From Ligustrum vulgare (lineage: Eukaryota; Streptophyta; Magnoliopsida; Lamiales; Oleaceae): DNA of 64,000 nucleotides. The notes beneath the pieces were generated by a model. It ran no database searches. It had not been told where the DNA came from and saw nothing but the letters and a program-made list of their open reading frames with translations. The stretch is from assembly GCA_963555705.1 (NCBI GenBank), contig OY743170.1:33493362-33557361 (forward strand), written 5' to 3'. Below, piece after piece: positions 49,186-58,265 of this stretch (its first letter is position 1; every line of letters begins with the position of its first letter). A program made the position numbers and the translations under genes.

Positions 49186-49407
49186 TTATTGGGTTGGTAA
49201 ATTATTATATAAAATTTTCTGGTATAATTCCATTCTTTGGTCTAGTAACATACAATAATCTGCAATATATTGTTCGTATTTTTCTAAAAGTTTATTGTAT
49301 TCTTCAGAAGATATATTTTCATTTTTCATTTGATGTTTAATATCTTCCATTTTATCTCTTAATTTTTCTAAAAGATTATCTAGTCCTTCTATTGTATACA
49401 CTGGCAT
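49186..49407 (-). CDS. Pararetrovirus-linked ORF d (73 aa), paralogue of ORF c
   Basis: MPVYTIEGLDNLLEKLRDKM at the start, then a helical region ending in QRMELYQKIL. Tandem duplication with ORF c is evident from shared YTIEGLDNLL and the later SSE-Y--LLE---QYI-D spacing. Confidence 0.55.
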   Translation of the reverse strand: MPVYTIEGLDNLLEKLRDKMEDIKHQMKNENISSEEYNKLLEKYEQYIADYCMLLDQRMELYQKILYNNLPTQ

Positions 49408-49413
49408 TTAGGT

Positions 49414-49626
49414 TTAGACTGTATTTGTTACTATTTTATTTTCTAAATCTATTTTAAGTTGTAATATATCAGAACAATCTATAATGTATTGATCATGATT
49501 TTCTAAAAGTATATAATATTGTTCAGATGATTCATCCATATCTATTAATTGAGATATAATGTTATCTATTTTTTCCGTTATCCTATCTAACAAATTGTCT
49601 AATCCTTCAATAGTATATCCAGGCAT
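49414..49626 (-). CDS. Pararetrovirus-linked ORF c (~70 aa), paralogue of ORF d
   Basis: Starting at the internal Met (MPGYTIEGLDNLLDR) it aligns over its whole length with the next ORF. A longer start at 49674 adds 16 hydrophobic residues but would overlap ORF b and is absent from the paralogue, so the shorter start is preferred. A small coiled-coil protein. Confidence 0.5.
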   Translation of the reverse strand: MPGYTIEGLDNLLDRITEKIDNIISQLIDMDESSEQYYILLENHDQYIIDCSDILQLKIDLENKIVTNTV

Positions 49627-49648
49627 TATAAATACAAAGATAAATAAT

Positions 49649-50083
49649 TTATAAAATTTCAAGTAATTTTTCAAACTCTATCAATGTTTGAGAATTGATA
49701 ATTTCTATATCAGCCATAATATCTATGCTTGGTTCAAATGGTATATTATATTTTGAAATACTTTTCTTTCTCTTTTCTAATTTATCAATTATATCTTGAA
49801 TATTTTGTACCATTATAGATCTTACAGTACCTCTAGCAAAGTTTTCTATCAAATTTTCTTTAAAACTTTTTAATATCTCTTGTGATGCATATAGTTGCTC
49901 TTGGTATCCTATTTTATCAATTTCATTTTCATATTCAATACCTTTTTTACTTTTGATATGCTTTTGAACTTTATATGGACCTCTTTTAGTTCTGGGTTTT
50001 TTCATGATATAATTACTATTATTCATGATATTAAGATTTTCAAAAACTGGTAAAGAAAGATTCATCCCTTCCATCACTGTCAT
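49649..50083 (-). CDS. Pararetrovirus-linked ORF b (144 aa, unknown)
   Basis: A basic patch near the N-terminus (KKPRTKRGPYKVQKHIKSKK, about residues 28-47) is a possible nuclear or nucleic-acid-binding signal. A helical remainder follows. No family recognised. Confidence 0.5.
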   Translation of the reverse strand: MTVMEGMNLSLPVFENLNIMNNSNYIMKKPRTKRGPYKVQKHIKSKKGIEYENEIDKIGYQEQLYASQEILKSFKENLIENFARGTVRSIMVQNIQDIIDKLEKRKKSISKYNIPFEPSIDIMADIEIINSQTLIEFEKLLEIL

Positions 50084-50393
50084 AATCTATTACAGGGTCA
50101 TAATCATTATCACTGCTAAACACATATCCTAAATATAATTCATTATTTATTTCAGTATTATCACTATCAAGCCAAAAATAAATAATTGATTTTGTAATTT
50201 CTAATCCTAATATTCTTTTTAATGTTGGAAAGATAACTAACAAACATGGCATATACACATGATATAACTTTTTTATTTCATTATTAGGTCTGGTAAACTT
50301 TTCATACATGAATAAAGGTTCAATTATGCTATGGTGTTCATCATTGTAAGGACTGTTTTGATAATTAAATTTAATAATCCTGAATTCTGTCAT
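50040..50393 (-). CDS. Pararetrovirus-linked ORF a (117 aa, unknown)
   Basis: The first ORF after the leader. It starts MTEFRIIKF, similar to the MTEFPEIKF start of ORF 3 at 57554, but the rest differs. The C-terminus is acidic (SSDNDYDPVIDYDSDGRDE). Overlaps ORF b by 44 bases. Confidence 0.5.
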   Translation of the reverse strand: MTEFRIIKFNYQNSPYNDEHHSIIEPLFMYEKFTRPNNEIKKLYHVYMPCLLVIFPTLKRILGLEITKSIIYFWLDSDNTEINNELYLGYVFSSDNDYDPVIDYDSDGRDESFFTSF

Positions 50394-51127
50394 GTTAAAA
50401 AACTCTTCTTCCTCCTAATTCCGTAAAGATAGATATATTAAGAATACTAACCTCTTTTCCTGTTCTTAGTACCTTTGTATTTTCCTTCTATTGTTAGTGA
50501 CCTTCAGGCTTATAGGTTTCTACTCCACACCCTTCAATGGCTTCCTGCCTTCACGGGTTATTAGTTGAACCTGGTTGCCTTCACTGTATAACGTTTTAGA
50601 TGGAAAATATTTTAGGACAGAGTGTAGGGAGTTTTCTTAATAATATATCTTCTTCTTGGAAACAGGATTTAGAAGACAAGAATTTAGAAACTCATCATAA
50701 TTTGATAAGTAGATTGAGATTTTATTGATAATATGAAGATTGAAACAAGATTGATAAGAGAATTTTTCAAAGACAGAAGATTTTTGGCTTTCTCACAAAC
50801 TGAGTGCTCAAGTGAGTTCTGCCTTTCAACTAGTCCGGAGGCCTCTATTTATAATACTACATTGGACACAATTACATCATTGCTTACATCATTGTCCTAA
50901 CAATTTTACAACTTTTTTCACCTAAGGACACACCTGTCCCTCTATTATTTATTACATCACATGACCCTTACATTATAGGGACACTTATCCTTCTCTTTTT
51001 TGGTCTTGGTATGGCCCCTACATTATTCTGCATTGTTGAATTAAAGTAGATCTATTGAATATCTTCCACTTGTCCATCAATTTATTGGCATGTGAAACAG
51101 ATCCATCAAGTAGCTTCCACCTGTCCA
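50394..51127 (-). promoter_or_regulatory. Pararetroviral intergenic region: promoter, poly(A) signal and leader
   Basis: On the minus strand: several TGATGTAA elements (about 50870-50960) resembling as-1/TGACG-type activator sites, a TATAAATAG box at 50845-50853 and AATAAA at 50721-50726. A leader of about 300 bases with short upstream ATGs then reaches the next ORF at 50393. TATA to AATAAA is about 125 bases, right for the terminal redundancy of a pregenomic RNA. Confidence 0.75.
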
Positions 51128-52078
51128 TCAATTCCTTTGGCATGTGGGGCAGTTCCTGGCTATGCACTTGAATTTTTTCTCATACAAATTTTTGGCAATG
51201 TTGTAGAGAACTTTGATTCCCAACACCCTTCGGGATCTAAACCATGATCTTGTAATGTTTGGTACTGGCTTGGTATTTTTTCCAACTTCAATTTGAAAAT
51301 TTCGAGCAACATACCCAATTGTGATAATATGCTCAGCAGGATAATATATCCTTCCATCAATTTCAGGACTGATTGAATAAAATTTTAAATATATGGATCT
51401 TCCTTGAGCAAACTTTGAAATTTCTCCTTTTAGTAAATCATCAAATTTTTCGATTTCTTTTAGATCTTTTCCTGGATAGATAAGATCCAAGAATCCATAA
51501 TCAGCTGCCATTTTTGTCATGACGGGGTCTCCTCCCTGGGTAACGATCAATCGTGGGTATACATGGTCTCCAGACGAAATGTAATAGCAATCACATTCTT
51601 GAAGTTCATATATAACTTCTACAGTGGTTTTATATTCGTTTTCTTTTGGTAAAAAAGGGGAATCATCTTCTTCTTCAGGACGAATTCTGACTACCCTTGT
51701 ATGTTCATCTTTGGCATTGATTGTGATTTTTCGAGGACTGGCTTCATTTATAACAACCTTTTTGGGACTTGGTTCATCTCTTTTAATTATTGGTCCACCA
51801 CAGCTTCCAGAAGATGTACCTGTTTGTATTTTTGGTATAACCTGTTTGGTAATCAACGATTCAAACTGAGATTCAATCTCAATTATGTTATCGCTCAATT
51901 CTTTAGTATAATTGTGATGAAATGTTGAGATTTCCATCAATTTCTTGAAACTTCCTTGGAGAGTTTCTGCAAGTTGTTCAATTCCAAGCTTTATATCTTC
52001 AGCTTCCTCCATGAGGAAGTTCATTCGCTTTTTGGCATCTATTAGGGATCTTTTGATATTATCTATCTGCAAATTCAA
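51128..52078 (-). CDS. Pararetrovirus 316-aa ORF in the transactivator position
   Basis: Uninterrupted. A coiled-coil start (SLIDAKKRMNFLMEEAEDIK) leads to a Ser/Pro/Glu-rich middle, then a folded-looking domain (YYISSGDHVYPRLIVTQGGD to ITIGYVARNFQIEV). It ends in a Cys cluster, C-IARNC-PTC. In cavemo- and solendoviruses the ORF after Pol encodes the inclusion-body translational transactivator. I cannot see the hallmark core of that protein, so the call is by position. The terminal CxxxxCxxC could bind zinc. Confidence 0.5.
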   Translation of the reverse strand: MNLQIDNIKRSLIDAKKRMNFLMEEAEDIKLGIEQLAETLQGSFKKLMEISTFHHNYTKELSDNIIEIESQFESLITKQVIPKIQTGTSSGSCGGPIIKRDEPSPKKVVINEASPRKITINAKDEHTRVVRIRPEEEDDSPFLPKENEYKTTVEVIYELQECDCYYISSGDHVYPRLIVTQGGDPVMTKMAADYGFLDLIYPGKDLKEIEKFDDLLKGEISKFAQGRSIYLKFYSISPEIDGRIYYPAEHIITIGYVARNFQIEVGKNTKPVPNITRSWFRSRRVLGIKVLYNIAKNLYEKKFKCIARNCPTCQRN

Positions 52079-53963
52079 TATTCCTGCTTAAAAAGTCCGC
52101 AAGATAATTATTAACACCTTTAATATAAACTATATTAAAATTATAAAATGCCAAATAGGCTTGCCATCTATGGAGCCTTCTATATTGAGGTTCTGGTGGT
52201 AATTTATTTTTTACTAAACCTGCAACTTGAGAATTATCAGTTTCAACAATGAATTTCTTAGATAATAAAAACAATGAAAACTTCTTTATTCCTCTGATGA
52301 TTGCTAACAGTTCTTTCTCATGAGTGGTATAATTTATTTCTGCTTGATTAAATGTTCCACTTGAATATCTACAAATTTCATTAAGATCTGTTTTTAATAT
52401 TGCTGCCCAATACTTATCCGAGGCATCAGTATTAACTATCAGATTATCTTTTTCATCTGGTAATCTTAATTTTGGCAAATTTTTACATTCTTCTTTTAGT
52501 GATTTGACAATTTCTGTATGTTCATCACTCCATCCTTTGGTATTTGTTTTCCTGAGTAAAACTTGAATTTTATGTCTCTTTTTTGATAGATTTTCAATAA
52601 ATCCTTCTGTATAATTTAAACATCCTAAAATTTTTTGTATTTGTTCTTTTGATTCTAATTTGTTTGGAAAAATTTCTATCTTTTTAGATATATGGGTTTG
52701 TAATTTTATCCCTCTTTTATCTATTGATAATCCAAGAAAATCAATTTCTTGTTTTTCTATTATAGCTTTATTTTTTGAAAGAACAATTCCTTCTTTTTTG
52801 CATTCATTTATAAATTTAATTAAATGGTTTCTATGTTCTTCTCTATTATTAGAACATATTAATATATCATCTACATAGACAATTAAGAATTCATTGAATT
52901 TTCTAAATATGTTATCCATTCTTCTTTGATATATTTGTGGTGCATTTTTTAAAACAAATGGCATAACCATCCATTCATACTTACCTTGAGGTGTACTAAA
53001 TGCTGTATATTGAATACTATCTTCTTCCATTTTTACTTGCCAAAATCCTGATTTGCAATTAAATTTAGAATAATATTGTTTTCCTTTTACAAGATTTATT
53101 AGTACCTCTTTATTGGGTAAAAAGTATCCGTCAAATTTAGTATATTTGTTTAATTCTTTATAATTTATCACCATTCTAGCTTTTCCTCTTTTTTGTTCAG
53201 AATGTTTCATGACCATAAATGCTGGACTACTATGGGGTCCATTACTAGGTCTGATTAATTTTTGATTAAGTAATTCTTTTATCTGAGTTTTAAACTCTTG
53301 TGTATCTTGTATGGTATACATCATTGGTCTAACTCTTATAATAACATTTTCTGTTAATTCTATTTTAGCTTTTGGATGATGTGGTTTCCAAAATAATAAT
53401 GAATTTTCTCCACAAATTTTTTCTAGTTGATCAATGATTTTTTCCATATTTATTTGTATGTTTGTTTTTAAGGCTTTTTTATACATTATTCTTTTATTTT
53501 TTATTTCATTTTGTATAATTGGTTTTTTCTCCCATTTATCACCACGCTGTGTTGGCTGAACTCTGTAAGGTCTAAATTCTCGTGGTATTTTTAGTAAATG
53601 TGCACAAGGTGTTTGTAACATTACCATGTAATTATTTTGTTTATAATATTGAAATTGTTGTATAAAGTCATTTCCTAGTAATATATCACATTCTAATTTG
53701 TTATAATTATATACTTTATTTATAACTATTTGTTTACTCCCAAGTATTATATCAATTTTATCAGCACTATTAATTATATGAGTACTTTCTCCTGTTACTC
53801 CTGTAATTTTTATTTTTCCATTAGTATTCCATGATTTTATTAAGAAGCTTTTGAATATTGTTATATCACTTCCCGTGTCAATTAATGCACATGTTGTTAT
53901 ATTTGTTTCAACAATTGTAACTTGTATATAAACGGCTTATGGAAAACTTATTTGGTTATTCAT
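52059..53963 (-). pseudogene. Pararetrovirus Pol: second retropepsin, reverse transcriptase, RNase H
   Basis: ATG at 53963 follows the previous stop directly. Retropepsin IDTGSDITIF is near 53860-53890 and ILLGNDF near 53670-53695. RT runs about 53330-52750 with YVDDILICS at about 52857-52883, and RNase H has NTDASDKYWAA near 52420 and FIVETDNSQVA near 52240. An in-frame TAA at 53937-53939, nine codons after the ATG, breaks the frame; the rest is open to 52059. No integrase. The frame overlaps the following ORF by 20 bases. Reverse transcription of pregenomic RNA is the family role. Confidence 0.88.
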
Positions 53964-55289
53964 TTATTCAGCCTTTCTACATAGTATAGTTTGACCATTA
54001 TGAGTTATATATAATCCTTCACGTTTTATACTATAATCTTCTAGTCCATCTAGAAAGCTCATACCTAATAATACATGAGGGTTTGCCATACTACTATCTA
54101 CATGACATGGCACTAAGAGATTTATTCCTCCTATTTTTATTGGTACTTTTACTTCAAGTTCAGTCATATGTATTTGTCCATCAAAATTTATATATCTATA
54201 TGGATTGGTTCTATGAGATATTAGTCATTTATTTCTATTTGAAGCTATATGACATTCACTAGCTCCTGTGTCAATTAATATATTTGATCCTTTTATATGT
54301 TCTATTCCATTAAAATATTCACCTTCTATTTTCATATTTCCAGCATTTCTATTAAGTTTTATTTCTTTTATATTACTAGTTTCTCCTAATTGTTTTCTAT
54401 TAGGTAAACTTGCTGATCTCCTAATTAATCTACCATCTTCAAATGTTATGTTATTATTAGGGTATTCTTCTTCTCGTAACTCAATGATTTCTGGTTTATT
54501 TTTTGTTATAGTAAGTTCATAATTTCTTGGAACTAAACTTATTTGTTTATCTGGTTCTACAACTTTACCAAAATCTTTACATTCTTTATGAATTTCAATA
54601 TATGGTTTTTTAGAATAAATGTTTCCATAATTAGAATTAGTAAATGTGTATAATGCTCTGTATTCTATAGTCATAATTTTATCTCCTGGTTCCATTATGT
54701 CATCCTTATGTAATTTGAAATGTAGTCCTAAAACTTCATTAAAGTTTCTATCTTTTAACGATATACAATATTTTGGATAACATGTAAATATTAGCTTCTT
54801 ATATGCTAGATTTCCTTCCACTGTTCCTAAATGACTATCTTTTAAATTTATAATTCTTCCATCATGTAAACTTACAGTCAAAGGCGAATCTAATCCTTCT
54901 CTAAACAGGGATTTAAACATTATTTGGATACCTGCTAAGTAAACATATTGAATCTTTTCACTTTGTTTTCTATTAATCTTTGTTAATAATTCTGCAACTG
55001 TATTTTTTGTTAAAAGATTTAATTTGTGTGTTCCTTGAGTGGTTCTAACATCTATTGCTCTTTCAATTTTATGATATTCATTTATTGCTACTTTTTCTCT
55101 TTTCCATATTCTGTCTAATATTTCTCATTTTCCTATTTTCAAATCTAAAGATAATTTTTGTATTTTTCTGAACTTATTATTATCAAAAGTTACTTTTAAT
55201 CCATAACCTTCTATTCCTTCATATTCTTGCTTATCTATGTTCTTATTTGTTTCTATTTCTTCTATTTCTTTATTCTGATTCTGATTCAT
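53964..55289 (-). pseudogene. Pararetrovirus movement protein fused to a first retropepsin, with two in-frame TGA
   Basis: One frame from ATG 55289 to TAA 53964-53966. The 30K-superfamily movement protein core (LGTVEGNLAYKKLIFTCYPK, then EPGDKIMTIEYRALY) spans about 55050-54640. Such proteins line plasmodesmata for virus transport. After a charged linker comes a retropepsin: IDTGASECH at about 54240-54265 and VLLGMSFLDG near 54060-54090. TGA codons at 55125-55127 and 54225-54227 interrupt it; the second falls inside the protease. A protease at the end of the movement protein frame, separate from Pol, is unusual. Confidence 0.82.
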
Positions 55290-56634
55290 TGCTTTCTGAA
55301 TCTGTTTCGCTTATATAGACTTCTTGATCATAGTATTTTTCAATATCTGATATTTCACTTAGTTCACTTTCTATTTCTAGATATTCATTTTGTAATATTT
55401 TAACTTTCTTTTTGTTACAATCAGGGCTTATATGTCCTATTTCTCCACAATTCCAACATTTGCATTGGCTTTTATCTTTCTTATAAGTTTTATTTTTCTG
55501 TTTTTTATTTGGATTATATCTTCTTTTGTAATATCTCCTCTTAGGTTTTATATATCTTTTTTTGAAGTTTCTGAATTTTTTAAATTTTCTATTTTTAAAT
55601 TTTCTTTTATTATTATATTTTCTTCTTTCAGGGTTACATCCCCATTGGGTAGGTTTTTCCATATCTTCACAACATATTCTAGTTAATTTTCCTGATTTCT
55701 TTAATAATTGTCTTTGTTGACATATATATGCTAATCTTTCAAATAAGAATTTTATCCTTGATCCTAGTGTTCTAGGTGTTCCAGGGTTATCTCTAATAAA
55801 TTTTTCAAATTCTATTTTAAAGTATATTCCCCATGAACCTGGTAATTTATTGTAATACATATCTCTATATACTTCTTGGTTTTCATTACTATAGAATTGG
55901 ACATAATAGTATTCTTTAAATTCACAAGTATATTCTTTAATTTTACACATATCACATATTGTTAAATTTATTAATCTTACTCTTGCATTATCTTTTTCTC
56001 TTATTGATTCTGCTTCAGAATTACTTATCCAATTTTCTCCTAAAAATTCATCCGCAATATAATCTACTATCTTTTCTATTCCTTTTCTATCTGATTTTAT
56101 TAGTTCTGTCTGTACATTTCTTCTTATTAATGCTTTTGTATCACTACTTATTCCTTCCCACCAATTTCTAACATGTCCTTCAAAAGATGCTATTAAAAAA
56201 CTTATCATTCTATCAGTATTTTCCCATGTATCATCTTTATTGTATAAAAAGAATAGTATCATTGAATCTGCCCAAGTTAATAAGGCTTTTTTAGTATCTA
56301 TTTTACAATCAAGATCCAATTTTGTTCCTCCATGATTAATAGGTTTATCATAATTATTATTTGGTTCAAATCTATCTTTATATTTATTTCCTCTAGGTGG
56401 TTGTCTATCTCTGATTCTATCATAATATTGTCGGTGTGGTTTGTTATATAAGGGTGCATAACTTTCATCTGGATCTGGTAATTCTTGTTTAGAAGTTCCT
56501 ATAGGAGCAGGGTTAGGTGCTCCTCCAGTATTCATTAAAACTTGGTATTCATTAAAGTTTTCTATACTTAACTGGTCAAAATTTTCTATAAGCAAATCTA
56601 ATTCTTCATTCATTTTTGTTTTGTTCTTCTTCAA
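55270..56634 (-). CDS. Pararetrovirus coat protein
   Basis: 454 residues, uninterrupted. An acidic N-terminus is followed by a core with WADSMILFF...GHVRNWW (capsid region similar to Gag). Then come a very basic Lys/Arg/Tyr tract (about residues 330-388), a CCHC zinc knuckle CWNCGEIGHISPDC (about 393-406) and an acidic Ser/Glu C-terminus. This is the standard plan of caulimovirid coat proteins, which package viral DNA. The ATG of the movement-protein ORF lies 20 bases inside its 3' end. Confidence 0.88.
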   Translation of the reverse strand: MKKNKTKMNEELDLLIENFDQLSIENFNEYQVLMNTGGAPNPAPIGTSKQELPDPDESYAPLYNKPHRQYYDRIRDRQPPRGNKYKDRFEPNNNYDKPINHGGTKLDLDCKIDTKKALLTWADSMILFFLYNKDDTWENTDRMISFLIASFEGHVRNWWEGISSDTKALIRRNVQTELIKSDRKGIEKIVDYIADEFLGENWISNSEAESIREKDNARVRLINLTICDMCKIKEYTCEFKEYYYVQFYSNENQEVYRDMYYNKLPGSWGIYFKIEFEKFIRDNPGTPRTLGSRIKFLFERLAYICQQRQLLKKSGKLTRICCEDMEKPTQWGCNPERRKYNNKRKFKNRKFKKFRNFKKRYIKPKRRYYKRRYNPNKKQKNKTYKKDKSQCKCWNCGEIGHISPDCNKKKVKILQNEYLEIESELSEISDIEKYYDQEVYISETDSESNESESE

Positions 56635-56983
56635 TTTTTTCTTCAGCTTTTAATTTTCCTAAAGTTTTTTCTATAGATTTTTGTAATTCTAATTCTTCCT
56701 CTAATATTTTTGGTAATATATTTCTTCTAAATTCATCATCCATACTTCCTGCTTCTATTATAATTTTTTCCTGTTCGAAATGCTTCTTTCCTATTCTAAG
56801 TATTTCTTTTTCTATGAGTTTTTTGTCTATTTTCTTATCTTTGCTTTTATTATTTTCTTTGAATTCTCTAATCTCTAGTTTTAGTATATTTATATCATTT
56901 CTTACTTCTTTTAATTCATTTTTTACTTCTTGTACATCATTTATTAATGTTTTTAAATCTTCAATATATTCACTTATCGACAT
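56606..56983 (-). CDS. Pararetrovirus small ORF 4 (125 aa), coiled coil
   Basis: Opens with a long coil (YIEDLKTLINDVQEVKNELK), followed by a charged Lys/Glu-rich tail. Position just before the coat protein and the coil suggest a virion-associated/DNA-binding protein. Starts two bases after the ORF 3 stop and overlaps the coat ORF by 29 bases. Confidence 0.6.
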   Translation of the reverse strand: MSISEYIEDLKTLINDVQEVKNELKEVRNDINILKLEIREFKENNKSKDKKIDKKLIEKEILRIGKKHFEQEKIIIEAGSMDDEFRRNILPKILEEELELQKSIEKTLGKLKAEEKIEEEQNKNE

Positions 56984-56984
56984 T

Positions 56985-57554
56985 TTATACTCTTGGTTTT
57001 TGAGTTTTTTCTACCTTAAATAGTCTGTCATACATATCATCTATTTTTATTTCTAACTTTTTGATTCTTTCTTCTATTGATATGATTTTTTCGTTTTCAT
57101 TCTTTCTTATTTTCTCATTTAATTTATCTATTTTTTCTATAATTATTCCAATTTTATCTTGATTAATTAATTCTCCTGATTTTCTTTGGAATTCTTTTAA
57201 GATTTCTTCATCTATATTTTTAACTTCTCCTATCATTTCTTTTAATTCTTTGAATTGTATTGTTAGTTTATTTTGAATGTTTTGTAATTTTTCTTTGATA
57301 TTCATATCATGTATATTTAATTGTTGTAATTCTTCAACGGCTAATTTATCTTGTAAATTTATGTTTTTATATGTTTGCCATAAAAAAGCACTTATCCAAT
57401 TTAATTGCATGTTAAGAAATCCGTCAGATTCTCCCCATGAGCTTAATGGTTGAAACATTGTTGTATTAGTTCCTTTTATTTGGTAAGATCCTACTGGTAG
57501 ATTAATATTTTCTATTATTTGTTTTTCAAATTTTATTTCTGGAAATTCTGTCAT
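56985..57554 (-). CDS. Pararetrovirus small ORF 3 (189 aa), coiled coil
   Basis: The N-terminal 60 residues contain conserved-looking aromatic and Gly residues (SSWGESDGFLNMQLNWISAF). That layout is reminiscent of the small first ORF product of badna/tungrovirus-like genomes. The C-terminal two thirds form heptad-rich coiled coil (EKLQNIQNKLTIQFKELKEM and on). It may correspond to a virion-associated protein; assignment is by position and coil only. Confidence 0.6.
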   Translation of the reverse strand: MTEFPEIKFEKQIIENINLPVGSYQIKGTNTTMFQPLSSWGESDGFLNMQLNWISAFLWQTYKNINLQDKLAVEELQQLNIHDMNIKEKLQNIQNKLTIQFKELKEMIGEVKNIDEEILKEFQRKSGELINQDKIGIIIEKIDKLNEKIRKNENEKIISIEERIKKLEIKIDDMYDRLFKVEKTQKPRV

Positions 57555-57979
57555 TAAATTTTTCCTTTGATATGCTCGACTTCTAATCTTAATTCTGTAT
57601 CATATTTTACTTCTTTACATATCATTATATTATATTCACAAAATTCTTCAATTGATCTTAACATAATTTTTCTTTGTTGTGCTCTATAACTTTTATTGTA
57701 ATATTTTATTTCTCCAGTTATATCATATTTTTTCATACTGATTTTTTCTTTGTTATTTATAATCATAAGTATATTAGGTAATTGTTTTAGAATTATATTA
57801 AAGTATTTTCTTTTACTTTCTAATGATTTTAGTCTTAGAAATCCTTTTCTTTTTATATTTCTTTCTTCTATCATTTGGTCTAATAGATTTCCTCTTTGTT
57901 CTATTATGGAATCTAATTTTTCATTTGTTTTTATATCTAGATATTTGATTAATAAGGGTTCTCCTCTATGATAATCCAT
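57554..57979 (-). CDS. Pararetrovirus small ORF 2 (141 aa, unknown)
   Basis: Basic, helical protein with two LRLK/RK-rich stretches and no recognised domain. Its TAA overlaps the ATG of ORF 3 (TAATG), a coupling suited to reinitiation. Uninterrupted. Confidence 0.6.
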   Translation of the reverse strand: MDYHRGEPLLIKYLDIKTNEKLDSIIEQRGNLLDQMIEERNIKRKGFLRLKSLESKRKYFNIILKQLPNILMIINNKEKISMKKYDITGEIKYYNKSYRAQQRKIMLRSIEEFCEYNIMICKEVKYDTELRLEVEHIKGKI

Positions 57980-58250
57980 TCCTATAATTTTTGTATAATT
58001 CTTCTAGTATATCTTTGTGGATTAAATCTAATATTTCGTTTATGATAAAATCTTCTTTTATTATATCGAAATTTATTAGATCATATATTTCTCTTCTTAT
58101 ATCTTTATCTAAATTTCTTAAAGTATTCAAGATTTCTATTTTATAATTATTGGGTATTGTTAGTGTATGCATAATTATAAATCTTGATGTATATATTATA
58201 TATTTATTTTTATTTTTTGTCGTATAATATTTATCTTTTAGATCTGCCAT
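57966..58250 (-). CDS. Pararetrovirus small ORF 1 (94 aa, unknown)
   Basis: The first ORF after the primer site; its start codon overlaps the site. Lys/Ile/Tyr-rich with predicted helices (EILNTLRNLDKDIRREIYDL) and no known motif. Its last 14 bases overlap ORF 2. Uninterrupted. Confidence 0.6.
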   Translation of the reverse strand: MADLKDKYYTTKNKNKYIIYTSRFIIMHTLTIPNNYKIEILNTLRNLDKDIRREIYDLINFDIIKEDFIINEILDLIHKDILEELYKNYRNGLS

Positions 58251-58265
58251 ATGGCTCTGATACCA
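58247..58265 (-). other. Viral primer binding site
   Basis: Minus strand TGGTATCAGAGCCATATGG. The first 12 bases match initiator tRNA-Met, as in Caulimoviridae, and the ATG of the first ORF lies within it (58250). This marks the conventional genome origin. Confidence 0.8.

Larger units (their letters stand above)
48762..58265 (-). mobile_element. Endogenous pararetrovirus (Caulimoviridae), nearly full genome
   Basis: Compact minus-strand ORFs, many overlapping by 1-44 bases, starting at a tRNA-Met primer site (58265). Recognisable in order: coat protein with zinc knuckle, 30K-type movement protein, retropepsin, second retropepsin, RT and RNase H; there is no integrase and there are no LTRs. 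A TATA box and AATAAA lie in a 734-bp intergenic region (50394-51127). Coat before movement protein then Pol resembles the cavemovirus/solendovirus order. The nine small ORFs do not match any gene I recognise. About 9.5 kb, slightly longer than known genomes. In-frame stops at 55125, 54225 and 53937 indicate an inactive copy. Confidence 0.88.

Noticed and set aside
48762..58265. A Ty3/gypsy element instead of a pararetrovirus
   Set aside because: No integrase or LTRs, and a 30K-type movement protein plus overlapping small ORFs are present.
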